64,000 bases of DNA from Amylostereum areolatum (GCA_012932865.1 SAXG01000001.1:2655693-2719692), one strand, 5' to 3'; shown: positions 33,535 to 47,353, counted from the stretch's first letter. Translations and numbers: made by a program. Notes: generated by a model not told the origin, from the letters alone.

Positions 33535-33810
33535 GATGGGGAGGAGAGAGGAAGGAGCCCACATACTGCGAATAATTTATGGCAGGGTATTGCGATTCAA
33601 ACCGAGGCTCCGAGGCTCGGAATCAGGTGTTGGGCCGACGTACCATTCCAAGACCGCCTGCTAGTTCTGAGTTGTGAGACATTGCGCCGCACAGTGGCCT
33701 ATATCACGTATATCCTGAGAACGTTAAGCATCTGGATGTCCAAAAGACAGTATTCAATAATACTATTTACTATTCAGTATATTATACTGCTCTTGAAAGG
33801 GAAAAAACAT

Positions 33811-33920
33811 TGACAAGAAGGGGATTCGAACCCCTGCCAGGATTACCCTGATGAGAAACCTTCGCTCGAAGGCAAGCTTTCACTTGAGTCACACGCCTTA
33901 GACCGCTCGGCCATCTTGCC
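33811..33920 (-). tRNA. tRNA-Leu (CAA), intron-containing
   Basis: The minus strand gives acceptor GGCAAGA...TCTTGTC with discriminator A, the class-II D-arm GCCGAGCGGTCTAAGGC, anticodon loop CTCAAG, a long variable arm and a T-arm GGTTCGAATCC. An intron of about 24-30 bases follows the anticodon, as in yeast tRNA-Leu(CAA). The anticodon stem as I fold it has one T-T mismatch. A T6 run just downstream (minus strand) is a Pol III terminator. Confidence 0.88.
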
Positions 33921-34320
33921 TTGCTGAGATGGAAAGGCTGAGCGCCTATATTGTGCCACACCGGTGATGACGCTGATGGCCGGTTTTTAATACTTTGGCA
34001 AGATCTGATCACGGTGTTCGTCTACTCGCTGTTCGGCCGTATACATTGAATGTCCACGCCGGCCGATCTCCTTGGCCCTCTTGCTCGTCTGTATCTCTAA
34101 GACACTCCTTGGACCCGGCCGGTATCAATGCTCTTATCATGTCGTTACGACGTCCCACTGTACGGATCTTAGCATTTCCGACACGCTAGGGTCGGACTGT
34201 CGGACTGGCTGTGGAAGACAAACTGCCGAGTCAAACTGTCAAGGGTACAATGTCGGTCGACTTCCCTATTCACATACTCCCAATTTCTTCCCCACTTTTC
34301 CGAGTTCACCCCCGAAAATC
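33921..34320. other. Intergenic between tRNA-Leu and the aminotransferase
   Basis: No gene is seen. Presumably holds the aminotransferase promoter. Confidence 0.5.
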
Positions 34321-36786
34321 ATGGTCCAGCTCCCAGCAGTTTCTTCCAGCGTCGTCTACGATGGCGCCGGTGATTTGGTTGCCCTGTCAAAATTTGGGCA
34401 CATCGACGCTGCAGCGACGGTACGCGTATAAATTATAATTGTCAGCAACGACTAGTGCGACAGCACCAAGTTACGACACAGCTGACTAGAAGATGAGGAC
34501 GACAGAGGGGAGCCGATCAGACACGGCGACAGATGAGGGAAAGCAAGCAAAGTCGGTAGAATTGACTAGCTCGAGATAGGGAATATGTACAGCGAGAGGG
34601 AGCCTTATATACATGAGAGGAGAGAGACTTAGGTAAGCAACCAATACATGGCGATCAGTAAGCAGACCAAGTATAAGTAAGCAGTTGTATGTAAAAGAGC
34701 ACAGCATGAGTCAGTATTGTACAGCATGAGTCAGGGGAAAGGAGTCAGACCCGGGCCGAGATGAGTCACGTGGGCCCGGGTGGGATATAGATGAACCGGG
34801 TCCGGGCCGAAGTGGAGCCGGACCGGTGATAAGCCAATAAGTCCTAAAGCGTGTAACCGATGTAAAGTAAAAAAGAAAATTATAGACCATTCATGACAAT
34901 AATATACCTTGCGTTGGTTATGCATGCTCACCTCCATCTTTCAGGCTAAAAAGATTGTTAAGCAGCTCCCAGCTGATTTTTACACTCCTTTCCTGTCTGA
35001 GCTCGCCAAAAACCGCAGACTGAGTGCCAGTACGTTGCACAATTTCTCCAGCTCCCTTTCGAAACCGACGCGTACATCTCCCAGTCCGTAGCCTCTTCCC
35101 GCTCGAAGAAAAGCCCGGTATGATCAGCATGTTGGCCGGGAAACCCAACGCCGCCATGTTTCCTTTTGACTCCGTCGAGTTCACCACTCGCACCCCGGAA
35201 GATCCGTCCCGCAAAATTTCTCTTTCAGTGGACTCGGATCACCTTGCTCAGGGCTTACAGTACGCCGGCACGGATGGCATTCCTCCTTTTGTGGACTGGC
35301 TGACCATGTTGCAAGAACGTGAACATGGGAGGAAGAGTGCGACAGAGGGATGGTTCGTGACGGCGACGTCGGGTTCACAAGACGGGCTGTACAAGGTGCG
35401 TCGTGGATGCAGTTTCAGCTGTATATTCCATGCTAAACGGGTGTTTCCTACAGGCAGCGCATGCGATATTTAACCCAGGTGACCCCGTCCTCGTCAAGAA
35501 GCCTGTCTATGCGTGCGTATGCGTGTCGGTTTCCCGTCCTTCCATGACTCATATGCCAGAACCCGAACAGTGGCGTGCTGCCTATCTTTCACTCTCTAAA
35601 CCTCGAGATGATCGGTCGGTCTCCCCAAATTCCGACATCGACACCGACACTTAACTCCGGTCTTTTTTCTTTGGAGGTCGCAACGGACTCCCAAGGCATC
35701 CAGTCCGACTCTTTGCGCTCCATCCTTGAGCACTGGCCGGCGACCAGACCAAAGCCGAAGGCCTTATACACGGTTCCGGTATGTGCCCACGCGCCTTTCT
35801 AGTTCGACACCCCCTGATTGTCTGATATCATGCATCATGCACCATGTCCTCCGGGTATCATATGTGCACAGTACGGCGGCAACCCAACCGGCATGACCGC
35901 ATCTCTGCAACACCAGCGCGAAATTCTCTCACTCGTGCGAGCGCACAACTTCCTCATACTCGAAGGTGCGGCACTCGTCCTCCAGCCTTTCCGGTCGTTT
36001 AACCGTTGGATCCCTGTAAAGATGATCCGTACTACTACCTCTACTTCGGCGCCGCGCCGCGGCCCCCATCTTACTTCACGCTCGAGGCGAGGACAGGAGA
36101 AGTGGGACGTGTTCTTCGCTTCAACAGCTTCAGCAAAATCCTGTCTGCGGGCATCCGTATTGGCTTTGCCACGGGTCCTGCTCCGCTCATCACCACCCTC
36201 AACATGCATGTATGGCACCCTCCTCTCCCCCGACACCGAGAAGGCTTGAACTAATGCGCACTCTCCCCAGACGGCCTCCGCGAACCTCCAACCGTGCACC
36301 TTCGTCCAATCCGTCGTGCTCACCTTACTCAACTCCTGGGGCTTTGAAGGCTTCAAACATCACACGCGCACTGTAGCCGCGTTCTACAAACAAAAACGAG
36401 ATGCCTTCGAGCGCGCGATGAGCAAACACATGCGTGGACTGGCGGAGTGGAGCACTCCCGAGGCGGGGATGTTCTTCTGGTGCGCACGCGCTCCCTACAC
36501 ATTCGCTAACAAAAGACACCACTGACGCGCGTCTCTCATGGACAGGTTCAAACTCGTCGTCAACCCCTCGAACGCTGATGACGAGGGCGACTCAAGCGAT
36601 CTCATTTGCACCAAAGCCTACGAGCGAGGTGTGCTCGCCCTCCCCAGGACCGAGTTCTTCCCTGGTGGTCAAAAGACGGCGTATGTCCGCGCATCATTCA
36701 GTTTGCTGAGGGAGGAGGACATGGAGGAGAGGGTTAGGAGGCTGCGGGATACCGTATTGGAAGCGAGAGAGGAGACGAGAGCATAG
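34321..36786 (+). CDS. Aro8-type aromatic / 2-aminoadipate aminotransferase (PLP, class I)
   Basis: Exon 1 is 34321-34419, exon 2 34945-35029, exon 3 35085-35395 and exon 4 starts at 35454; later exons run to the stop at 36786. The protein shows the fold-type I features: SMLAGKPNAAMFPF near the N-terminus, TATSGSQDGLYK, YGGNPTGMT, ILEDDPYYYLYF and the PLP-lysine block FNSFSKILSAGIRIGF, ending YVRASFSLL. Yeast Aro8 and KAT/AADAT relatives move amino groups between aromatic amino acids or 2-aminoadipate and 2-oxoacids. The start exon (MVQLPAVSSS) joins across an unusually long 525-base first intron that contains a solo LTR. The junction near 35600-35680 is approximate. The gene appears functional. 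Confidence 0.88.
34440..34898 (-). mobile_element. Solo LTR (459 bp) in intron 1 of the aminotransferase gene
   Basis: The sequence starts TGTCAGC and ends ATGACA on the plus strand and is flanked by the perfect 5-bp duplication ATAAT (34435-34439 and 34899-34903). No coding domains lie inside. A TATATAAGG box near 34612 reads on the minus strand, suggesting that orientation. It is unlike the 3693-4267 LTR. Without it and one duplication copy the intron would be 61 bases, the normal size here. Confidence 0.85.
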
Positions 36787-37164
36787 TTGACCACGCAATA
36801 TAGACATAGATAAGTATGTGCACTAGGGATAACTAAAGTCTTGTACATCATGAACTGTTCGCGCCGCGCGGTCACTTTAGAGTCTAGAGTCCTCACTTAG
36901 CTCACTGCGAGTACAAGTTTGTTCGTTTGTCGCTTCCCCCTTCTTCCATTCTTCCCGTCCCCCTTCCCCTCCCCTCCCCTTCCATTCCTCACGTCTACGG
37001 TCTCCCACCACTCAGTCTAGTGAGTCATTGACTACAGTCTACAGACTCTACACTGTACAGTCTACTAGACTCTACTATCTAGATTCTAGTCTTTTCAATT
37101 TTGGAGGATTCAAAAGTAACTTGAAAACTTCAACGTGCATGGCCATGCAAAATGTAAAATGTAG
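36787..37164. repeat. Intergenic with CTAGACT/ACAGTCTA-rich repeat
   Basis: Between about 37013 and 37092 imperfect, overlapping words of the type AGTCTA, CTAGACT and ACAGTCT recur many times, giving local dyads. A pyrimidine-rich C/T tract precedes it (36940-36985). No gene is seen. Confidence 0.6.
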
Positions 37165-37246
37165 TGCCAGAACCGTGGATTGAACACGGGACCTCCAGAA
37201 ATCAAACAGCTTCAGTCTGTTGCTCTCCCAGCTGAGCTATTCCGGC
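37165..37246 (-). tRNA. tRNA-Phe (GAA), intron-containing
   Basis: The minus strand gives acceptor GCCGGAA...TTCTGGC with discriminator A, D-arm GCTCAGCTGGGAGAGC, anticodon loop CTGAAG followed by an intron of about 9-11 bases, and T-arm CCGTGTTCAATCCACGG. An intron after the anticodon-adjacent purine is the standard place in fungal tRNA-Phe. Confidence 0.93.
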
Positions 37247-37965
37247 GATATATTTACTCCAAGTCAAAACCGTCATAAGGCGGAGCAGGTTACCCTCAGT
37301 AAAGCGCAGTTTTGATGCGCCGGCATGGCCAGACCAGCTTGTCTTTGCAAGGTTTCGAAAAGTGTTCAAAACACGGCCGCATGTATGAAGCCAAATCTAT
37401 TGAAGTATGTCTATGTATGCATGTACGTGCTGGAGTCAAAGGGGAGTCATATACAGCGATATGGAGTCGGGAAAAGCTGGGTAGTAGGAAAGGATCGACT
37501 CGGGGATATAATACTACTAGGTAAAAGTACACCGGCCGCGTGCGGTGGTGGTGCAACAGGCCGGCCGTTACTGATGAATCGCTACTCGCACACACATCAG
37601 GAAGAAAAACGCAACGCTACAGATCGCTAAACTCGGGTGGGTTCGAAGGCATAGGGCGGAAGGTGGGGGATGAGGGATGAGGGGGGAGGGGGGTTGAAGG
37701 GGTATGCGAGATTGGGTTGGGTGTTGTGATGATGGTGGGTGGGTGGATGGGGAAGGGAAGTGATGGGGATAGATGCAGATGCAAATAAATAGCAATGTCC
37801 ATGCGTGATGAGTGGGGGAGGGGTTCGACAAAACACAAAGAAAAAACAAATAGAGGGTAGAGAAGTGTAAAGGAAGGTATGGGCGTCTGGAGGAGCGACA
37901 GGAATCGAGAACGGGAGAGGGAAGGAAAAGTCAGGCGGAACGCATAAGCACCACACACCGCACGC
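37247..37965. other. Intergenic / kinase 3' flank
   Basis: No supported gene. G-rich plus strand near 37650-37760. Probably the 3' untranslated region of the kinase gene. Confidence 0.5.
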
Positions 37966-40900
37966 TCAGACCACGTCGTCCCCGTCCGACTCGCTGTCCG
38001 ACTCGGGCGGGTCATGCACAGACCACGACGGCCTCCGGCGGCGCACCTCGATGGGCATCTCCTCCTCGCTGCTGCCCTCCTCCTCCTCGTCCCCAAACAG
38101 ATCGTTCGCAGACGGGGGACCCTCCTCCGGCCCGCACATTCGCTGTGACGGACCCTGCGCGTCCTCCGACGTCCGCGCGAAGAAGCTCGAGGACGAGTTG
38201 TCCGAATAGTCGTCGTCGTCGTCCTCGGAGCTGTACGACATCTGCACGAGCGGGCTCGAAGCATGCGGCCTGGACGTTGCCCGCGACAGCGCCGTCGCGT
38301 CCTGGAGCGCCGGGTCTGCCTGACTGGCGGGATCGCGACCTTGCACCGGATGCATGAGCTCTGGAGGGACCGCCGGCGCCGGCGCTGCGTCTGCGGCGGC
38401 GGCGACCGCATCGAGCGAGCCGAAGAACGGCACGGGCTGCATGGGCACGAAGATCCCACCGTTGGGCGTTGGCGGCAGTGGTCCGTTCGCGATGCCTCCT
38501 GCGCCGTATAGAAGCGCTTCGTCGTCCATCCCCACGCCATCGTCGCCCGCGCCCGAGTAGAGGCTCGTTACGTCCTCCGCGTGTCGTGAGTACTCGACGA
38601 CGTCTCCCCAGCTTGATGCGCGCACTGTAGGTGCGAGCGCAAACTCGTCCCGCCGGTACAAGGGCGACGACGGGGAGGCCTCGTCGCTTGAGCGCAGGCC
38701 GCCTGTCGCCGACGTTTGCCCGCTCGAGTTTTGCCGGCTCGACTGGAAGAGGCGGCCGCCCCCATTGCTGACCGCCGCGGACGTCGTCGCTTCATGCGGA
38801 CCTGGGCCGCTGCTGGCATACGACGCGATGCTCGGGCGCCCGACGAGGCGGTTCTTGAGCGAGCCAAAGGAGCCGAGGGAGAACCCGCTGCTCTTGCGGC
38901 GGCCGTCGAACTCGGGGCCATTGCTGGATGTGGGGCTGAGGGACCGCTCCGTGGGTGACTGCGCGCGCTCGCGGGCGTTGAGGAAGGAGGTGGCGGTGTG
39001 AATCGGCCGGGGCTTTGGCGAGAGGACCGCGGGCCGTTCTTTTGACCTGGCGCGGGTCGCAGGCGGCTCGGCGTGCGAGCGGGAGGGCTGCTGGGAGGGC
39101 TCGCGGGTGGACGTGGGTCGTGGCTTGCGTCTTCTAGGGCGGGGCTCAGCGGGAGAACTCATCGGCCGTCGATGCCGTGCCATGGCCGTGCTGGGTTCGG
39201 AATGCACGCCCGTCCTGTCTTCTATGCTGGCGGGGGGCGGTCGGCGGACACGACGCACGAACTTGGTGATACCATCCCGGATGGCGTTGCTCCAACGGAA
39301 CTTGACGCCCGAGACCGCCTTATCGTATTCCTCTTGGGTGACGAGCATGGCTCCAGAGGGCGCGGGAGGTTGGGGCGTTGCAGCAGAATCGCGATGCACG
39401 TTGATGCTTGTCTGAATGGGCGGATCGTGGCGGGGCACGCCGACCGTCTCATGGACCCAACGTTCCACATTGGGGATATCGCGTAGGAACCAATGGTGCC
39501 GCTGAAGAAGACACGAAATTCAGCCAAGGTTCGCGAAGCAGTACGGTGAGAAGCGTACCTTGACTTCGTCTAACGTTATCCGTTTCGACGCGTCCTTTTC
39601 GAGCAGTTTCTCTAGCAAAGACACTATCAGTGCCCCCTCGGACGGACGTGAAGGGTCGACGGGTTGGTGCCTTCCGCCTGTAGGTAGTTGGTCGAGGCCC
39701 ATCTTCTCTGGTACGTCCCAGTCCTCCGTGCAGATGACCTTGTAGAGTTGGAACTCGTTGCGTTGCTTAGGGTTGAACGGGAGCTCGCCGAAAAGGAGAC
39801 AGTATAGCGTGACGCCCAGTGCCCAAACGTCGACGGCTTTGGTGATAGGAGGGCGGGAGTATGCCGAGACTTGCACGGTCGATCCGGAACCTTGCACCCG
39901 TGCCCTGCTCTCGGAGACTTGGAGTGGTTCTGGTCTGTTCTCGTCGATGCTGCCGGCCTCTGAACCAGACGCGGACATGTCCCGGCCGAACTCGATCACC
40001 ACCTCGGGGGCAAGGAACGCAGGCGTTCCCGCGGTCTTGCATAGTTCGGAGTCGTCGAAAAGGAGAGCGATGTTATCACTTGACGTTGGCGTGCGGGAGT
40101 GAGGATCGACAGCGAGGTGGGCGGCGGTGATGTGAGCTACACCGAAATCGGCAATCTTGACCATGCGACGGTCTTGGGTCCAAAGAAGATTGCCTGGCTT
40201 GATGTCTCGATGTATAACGCCTTGGTGATGGACTGTGGGGGGAGTGAGCGGGACGCGTCGAGATAGAGCACATGGACAACACACGGTATTCTAGACCCAA
40301 GATGACGTCCCTACATATCCTTCTACACTGCTCGACGCGAAGCACGGGCCTCCCACTGGGATCTCGCCATTTGACTTCGCCGCCGCCCAAGTATTCCATG
40401 ACTATAAGATTGTCAGTTGCGTTGCGCATGCGAGAGGGCGCCGGTGGTAGGATCAAGATGTGTTGAATGCCGGTGAATACATCGGCGGTAAAGAGAGACC
40501 AAAGCGGCTCCCAACGAAGAAGCATCTATCTCCCATCGGCCGCCCCCATCATTGAATATGAACAGACGCACCCATGTACACCTTTTTGTATAGCTTGTCG
40601 TCGATGACCTCTATAAGACGAACGACGTGGGGATGGCGACACTTCTTCATGATAGCAATCTCCTTCCTGATCTTGTGTTCCGTGCTCGACAGATTGTCGG
40701 TGACGGGCAGATGCGAGCCTGACGCTGGCACCTTCTTCCGCCTGAGCTCCTTCATCCTGTCCTGCTTCGGGTTCTTGCGATCGACGACTTTCATTGCCTG
40801 GAATCCGCGCGAGCCAATGGCAGCCAAGTAAGCATGCCACGAGGCAGGACGGAAGCGAGGTGCGGTGTGCACGTACCACCAAAGAGCCCTGCTGGGACAG

Positions 40901-41080
40901 GTCGTAGCAGACGTAGACGTTCCCGTGCTGTCCCTTGCCTATGAGCGGCCCGCGCTTGTACTGGTTGAGGATCTGCTCCTCGCTGTTGACATCGGCATGG
41001 ACCTCTGTGGTCATGCGGACGTCCTCGAGGCCGACTTGAGGCTGGTAGGCGGACGTGATCTCAAGCAGACTGGGTGCCAT
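37966..41080 (-). CDS. CaMKK/Ssp1-type protein kinase (SNF1-activating kinase group)
   Basis: The gene starts at the ATG at 41080 (MAPSLLEITSAYQPQVGLED) and spans several exons to 37966. The kinase domain shows the Gly loop IGKGQHGNVYV, the ATP lysine in AMKVVDRKN, HRDIKPGNLL, DFGVAH, a TAGTPAFLAPEV activation-segment end and VDVWALGVTLY. After KRITLDEVK a splice continues to HHWF...ERWVHETVGVP and a 480-residue disordered tail rich in Ser/Pro with acidic clusters. The long insert between DFG and APE and between APE and the VDVWALG helix, and the LLWTQDRRMVKIADFG motif, fit the CaMKK/Ssp1/Sak1/Tos3 group, which phosphorylates AMPK-type kinases. The in-domain insert before HKIRKEIAIM is also seen in that group. 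Which paralogue it is cannot be settled. Confidence 0.85.
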
Positions 41081-42121
41081 TGCTGTGAACGCATATATGG
41101 ACGCGTCTCTCGTCGTCGGCGAAGGGCGTCGTCGACGGGGGGGATAGGTGGTCGCTGTCGTGGGCGGGGAGGAGAGGGGAGGGGAGGGCGGGGAGTGGGG
41201 TAGGTGGCGGTCGTGGTGGAACAGAGGAGTGGGCGAAGGACTGGCAGTCGCGGAGATCTAGACGCCGGCGGCAGCGTAAATTGGCCGTTCGTCCGCCCGC
41301 CCGTTCGCCCGTTCGCCCGTTCGCCCGAACCCGCGCCCGCGCCCCGCCAGCGCTCAAAACCTACTCCGCCACGCCCTGGCCACCTCCAGTCCAAGTCCAG
41401 CCCCACGCACTCCACCTCGTAGCTATGCACTACATTCACTTCTCAAACAGACTATGCGGCCGGTCTACCACAGGTGCTCTAACCAAACACGTACACGTTC
41501 GTTCGCCACAACTGGCAACCACGACATCCACCCGACGCTGAATATAATCCAGACCCCGCCGAGTCCCGACGACGTAAAATGCCCCTCCCAGTTCGCTCGC
41601 TCGGCCTATGCGAGCATCGCCCTGCCCGATGGGCACGGCCGTCGCGTGGTGTCCGCACACATCATTTCCTGGCTTCGAAAAAGTCACCATCAGATTCAGA
41701 ACCGCACCATCCTAAGGCCTCCATGAGAAACCTGATCAAAACTGAGACGTCCTATTTCTCCACCTCTCGAACCTTCGTTCATTCAGGGGAGGGGGCCTGC
41801 AAAGCAGGAGGAGAAGTCCCTGGGAGCCTGGGACAGGGGCAGCAGTGGTGCAGATGGTTCCCAAACGAGCTAGACTGGCGAGGGTGGGTAGGGGTGGGTC
41901 CGCTCAAGGAGGCCAGCGCGGCGGTGCTTCAGCGTCTCAGTTGCGGTGGGACGTCGGGGAGACCTTGCCTTTCTCGATGCAACGACCGACAAAAGAGTGT
42001 AACCTTGAGAGGGTGCCCTAGGGTCCGCGCGCGCGAGCATCTGCGGACTCCGGCGGTCAGGTGCGATCGTGCGAGCCAGAGTGCAGGGAATGAGAGCAGC
42101 ATGGCACGAAAACAAATGCAC
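41081..42121. other. Intergenic, no supported gene
   Basis: GC-rich sequence upstream of the kinase. Between 41281 and 41345 short GTTCGCCC/CCGCCC words repeat. Frames are shadows. Confidence 0.45.
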
Positions 42122-42529
42122 TCACGAGCGTAGGGGGAGGAGACGAGCCTGGTCATGGGTCGCCGGGACGATGGGCAGGTTTACATACGAAGTCGTTACG
42201 AACCTTGGCGCTGCGCGCGTGGAAATCTGATTCCGAAAGAAAGTCGAGAGCAAAGGAGTATTAGGGTCAAGAACGTACAGCGACCGCGGTCCCGAACCTC
42301 TCTTAAATCCACCGACAATACTTCCTAGATACCTGGAGGCGCTGTTGATGGGTCCTATCCGAGACGTGAATGGGAAAAGCGACCCGACGAAGACTGTGTG
42401 GGTAATGGTTAGCTGGGTCACGGTCGCTTGGCCAGAATCTCGTTGGCCGATTGACCTCAGTGAGGGCCGCAGGAGCATATGGTGCACAGGGAAATTAAAG
42501 CGGATAAAACTCTGCAAGACAGAGCTCAT
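42122..42529 (-). CDS. Doubtful hypothetical protein
   Basis: An ATG-initiated frame of 135 residues (MSSVLQSFIRFNFPVHHMLL) has no recognised domain. Its composition is not strongly non-coding and it lies alone between two confident genes. No TATA box or splice support was found. It may be chance. Confidence 0.25.
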   Translation of the reverse strand: MSSVLQSFIRFNFPVHHMLLRPSLRSIGQRDSGQATVTQLTITHTVFVGSLFPFTSRIGPINSASRYLGSIVGGFKRGSGPRSLYVLDPNTPLLSTFFRNQISTRAAPRFVTTSYVNLPIVPATHDQARLLPLRS

Positions 42530-43296
42530 GGCCGTAGCACGTTAGAGCAGATGCTAAACGCCGGCCGGTAGAAGAGCTCACAGTGGCAAAGCGAGAGGGA
42601 GCGTGCTCCGACCGTGCTGAAAGCATATGCAAAGACCATACCGAGATGAAGGGCGGTTTGGTTTATGTTTATGAGTCTAAATTATGGCTCCGCCAGAGGG
42701 GGATCAGCAGCACATGAAGCTAGAAGAACGGCGAACAGGACAGGGCTGTAAGTTGTACGTACATGCTAGCTCTGGTTGCATGAGTTCTAGGCATAGTCAC
42801 CGGAAATTTGCCGGCCCTTGGCGTAGATGTTTTTTGCAGAGTTATACGAACGTCGTGACGAATGGCGGTCAGCGTCACTTCAATAGATTATTCATGAACC
42901 TGAAGTCAGAGCGAATGAAATAACAAGTCCGCGCGCCGTCGACTCGCGCACCCCCTTTCATAAGACGCCGGCGGATTTGGGGAGTATCATCATTCGTATT
43001 GCGCATTTAAGATGAAGTAAAGACGGTCGAGATACTGAGGGGTTTGAACGTTGAATAGTGACCGGTGAAGCGGTGAAGCTTGAAGCTTGAAGGTGTTGGC
43101 AATCTGCAAGGAGCGAATCATGATTGCACGATACACGGAGGGCTTTCGGAATGCGCCGGGCCGTTGGTACAGTTGATCACACTTATGGTGTACTGAAGTC
43201 GCGCAAAGCAGTGCGTTCAAACACCGTCGATTATCTTCTATCTTATGCATCAACGACGACTGCGTTGATACTGTGTCTATCCGGCGATTGCCTGAG
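42530..43296. other. Intergenic, no supported gene
   Basis: No feature beyond the probable 3' flank of the dehydrogenase gene. Confidence 0.5.
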
Positions 43297-44499
43297 CTAG
43301 GCCTTGGTCTCGTGAGCGAGAGGGATGTGCAGCTTGGCTACGAGCGCTCCATCGCCCACTATCTGCTCCTTCCACAACTTCTCTACCTCCCCCAAATCCC
43401 AGTTCGACGACACATATCTGCCGATTACGTCCGTGAGCACGCATCATACCCCAAATAAAAGTTCCATCGACATACTTCCCGGTCAGCCAATCCATTTTTC
43501 CTGAGGTCAAGTGCAGAAGCGTCGACGCGGGAAGCTCTACACTGTCAGGTAGAGGGACCCTTGGATCCAGCTTGCAATCGGCGGCCATTTGGGTAGGGAT
43601 TTTTCCGGGGTGAACAGTGAATGCTTTGATGCCGGGATACTCTAGAAACAGGTTCAACCGTGGGCTCTTCGGGGCTAGACGAAAGAGAGCGGCATACCCG
43701 TGACGATGACCTCGACCAGACGTCCAAGAGCATGTTTGGAAACGCCGTAGTCACTCGAGCCAGGAGCGCGAAGCTGCGCCACTTCAGAGCTGATGACCAC
43801 TATGTACCCCTTCGCCGTTATGAGGTGGGGAAGCGCAGGCCTTCGTCGTCCCCCTCGCCATGAGCATCTTTCGCGGCGGCAGTACAAACGCGGGCCACTC
43901 ACCGGACAAAGTTGAAGACGCCGAATATATTGACTTCGAAGGTGTTCCACCATTGCGTGGGATCTTTGTCCCCCATCACTGCAGATAGGCGGGGTCTATC
44001 AGATCCCAAGTCGCGTCACGTTGAGCTTGTCGAGACTTACGCGTAGCCACAGGGGATATCGCTCCAGCGTTTGCGATCAAGATATCGAGCCTTCCGAACC
44101 GTGCGATCGCGGCGCTCACCGCCTCCTCCGCCTTCTCCCAGTCCTTGACATCGACTGCTATGGCAAGGACCTGGGCCTCGGGGACGGCGCTTTCTATGAT
44201 CTTCTTGGTCTCGGCGAGGGCCTCTTGTGCGCGCGCTACAATGACCACAGAGGCACCCGCGCGGGCGTAAAAGACCGCGACTTCTCGACCGATCCCGCGC
44301 GATGCTCCGGTGACGAGTACTACCTTGTCCTGGTAGGATCGTTTGTCAAAGTGGGCCTTGGGATCGACAGCGGGGTAGATGCTACGGGAGATCGTCGGAC
44401 AAGCTTTGACGGTGGCTCGGTTAGGATCTCGTACCTGTGGTGGAGAGTAACTGGGAGGTCCTCGTCCATACCGACAACCGAATATTGAAAGTCGGCCAT
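43297..44499 (-). CDS. Short-chain dehydrogenase/reductase
   Basis: From the ATG at 44499 (MADFQYSVVGMDEDLPVTLH) a 52-base intron with a CTAAC branch site leads to SIYPAVDPKAHF, then the dinucleotide-binding motif VTGASRGIG. Later landmarks are AVDVKDW, LDILIANAGA, the Ser in VVISSEVAQLR and the catalytic YGVSK. The C-terminus reads AFTVHPGKIPTQMA and ends at 43297. This is a complete classical SDR of about 300 residues with Ser-Tyr-Lys all present, so an active NAD(P)-dependent oxidoreductase is expected. The substrate is unknown. The NAAG-like motif has Ala-Gly-Ala after Asn, as usual. Confidence 0.87.
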
Positions 44500-45962
44500 T
44501 GTGTAGCGGGGAAAAGTGAACTGGTCGTCATCAGTGGCCTTCATCTTACCAGCTTAAATATTATATGTGGCCCCGACAATCTTGACGCTTGCGATACAGG
44601 AGAACGTACGTACCACGCCGTCATAGAACAGGTTGGTTTGATGCGGGGGACTTTGTGAGCCTGACACACTCAGCCATCTCGTTCATCATGCGGTGATCTA
44701 GTGCATCTCCCATTCACTGCTGGCGGCGTTTTCGGTTGCGTTAAGACGACTTTTGCAGGACTCCGAGGGGTTAACGCACCTACATACATTCGTGGAGACT
44801 TCATTTCCGTAGTATTGCCCCTTCGCTCATGCCGACCCAGCGCGCAGCTTACTGACCAGCGCGCTACGCTCCAAGGTCGCGGTTGTCCAATCCAGCCCAA
44901 CCTCGCCCAGATTACATGTTGAGTCTGCGAATCTAAGAGGGCGCTCGGTTCAAAGTTCCAGGACCCGGGTTGCAGACACATGCGCTTACCGTCCACTGGG
45001 CCAATCGGCTCTGCCTGCATCCAAACGTCAGCGTGGCCATGGAAGCCTTTTCGCTGGAGATTGCGGCGACCATGACGGGGCCTGCGCCACGCATTGGTTC
45101 TCAGTCATTTGGGTCTCGATACTAGATCCAGAATGTATCCAATGCGACACATTTGGCCAGCCGACCAACTGTGTATTTGGAGTTGCCGTACTCGCTGGCG
45201 TGAAGCATATGTGCACACGTAATTGAACGGAGACGGAAGACATGATGGCGGTACGTCCTTGCGTTTGTTCTAATTCAGGGATTCTATTGAGAGCGGTTTC
45301 GGTGATAAGTTTGGTACCTCAGAGGTTAGGGACGTGCCGCACGAAGTTGACGATGCCTTCCGCGTTGACGCTCCTGGCCATCCACCAGGGTAGGATCCTT
45401 GTCAACGCGACTGCGTTCAGAGAATCGAGAGCTGAAAGAACGTTCTAGGTAGTATACCAAAACCGTCCGAATGGGTTATCTGCCCTGGTTCTGGTTGACC
45501 GGAGATCTACCAGAAGTTTCTCTTCGGGTTGCCCCGTGCTCTGTCGTTTATGATTCTGATCAGTGGTGTAAACGGCGCCAGAGGAGAAACAGAGCTGATT
45601 ACAAGGGGCTTCTTACGGGCCGCCAGCGAACTTGAAACTGAGCGTTTACCGACTACGGTAGAAGTTTGGTGGATAAGTTCACAGCTGCATCGACCGAGAA
45701 TTTGACACATGAGAAAGGTATACACACGTACGCTGATATACCACGGATCAACTCTATATTATACTGTATGCAGGGAGGTGGGTAGGTTGCAGGGTGAAGC
45801 TTGAAGGTCGCCTTCAGGTGGCAGTGCTGGGCCAGGGCAAATGCCGAGGCTGGTGCTTGGTGATATTTGGCTACTTGCCAGTGGCAAACTTTATTCTGGT
45901 GGTCGACTGGGACATCATCCACGCCGCCGACGCGCTCAAATCCAAGAAACCCTCAAGAAAAA
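44500..45962. other. Intergenic, no supported gene
   Basis: Nearly 1.5 kb between divergent genes. Several 70-115 codon frames exist, but none looks coding. The last few hundred bases should carry the strong RPL4 promoter. Confidence 0.45.

Positions 45963-47353
<1,391 letters not shown>

Noticed and set aside
41281..41345. CGTTCGCCC repeats as a possible CRISPR-like or regulatory array
   Set aside because: Simple GC-rich sequence without regular unit and spacer structure. No CRISPR array was seen anywhere in the window.
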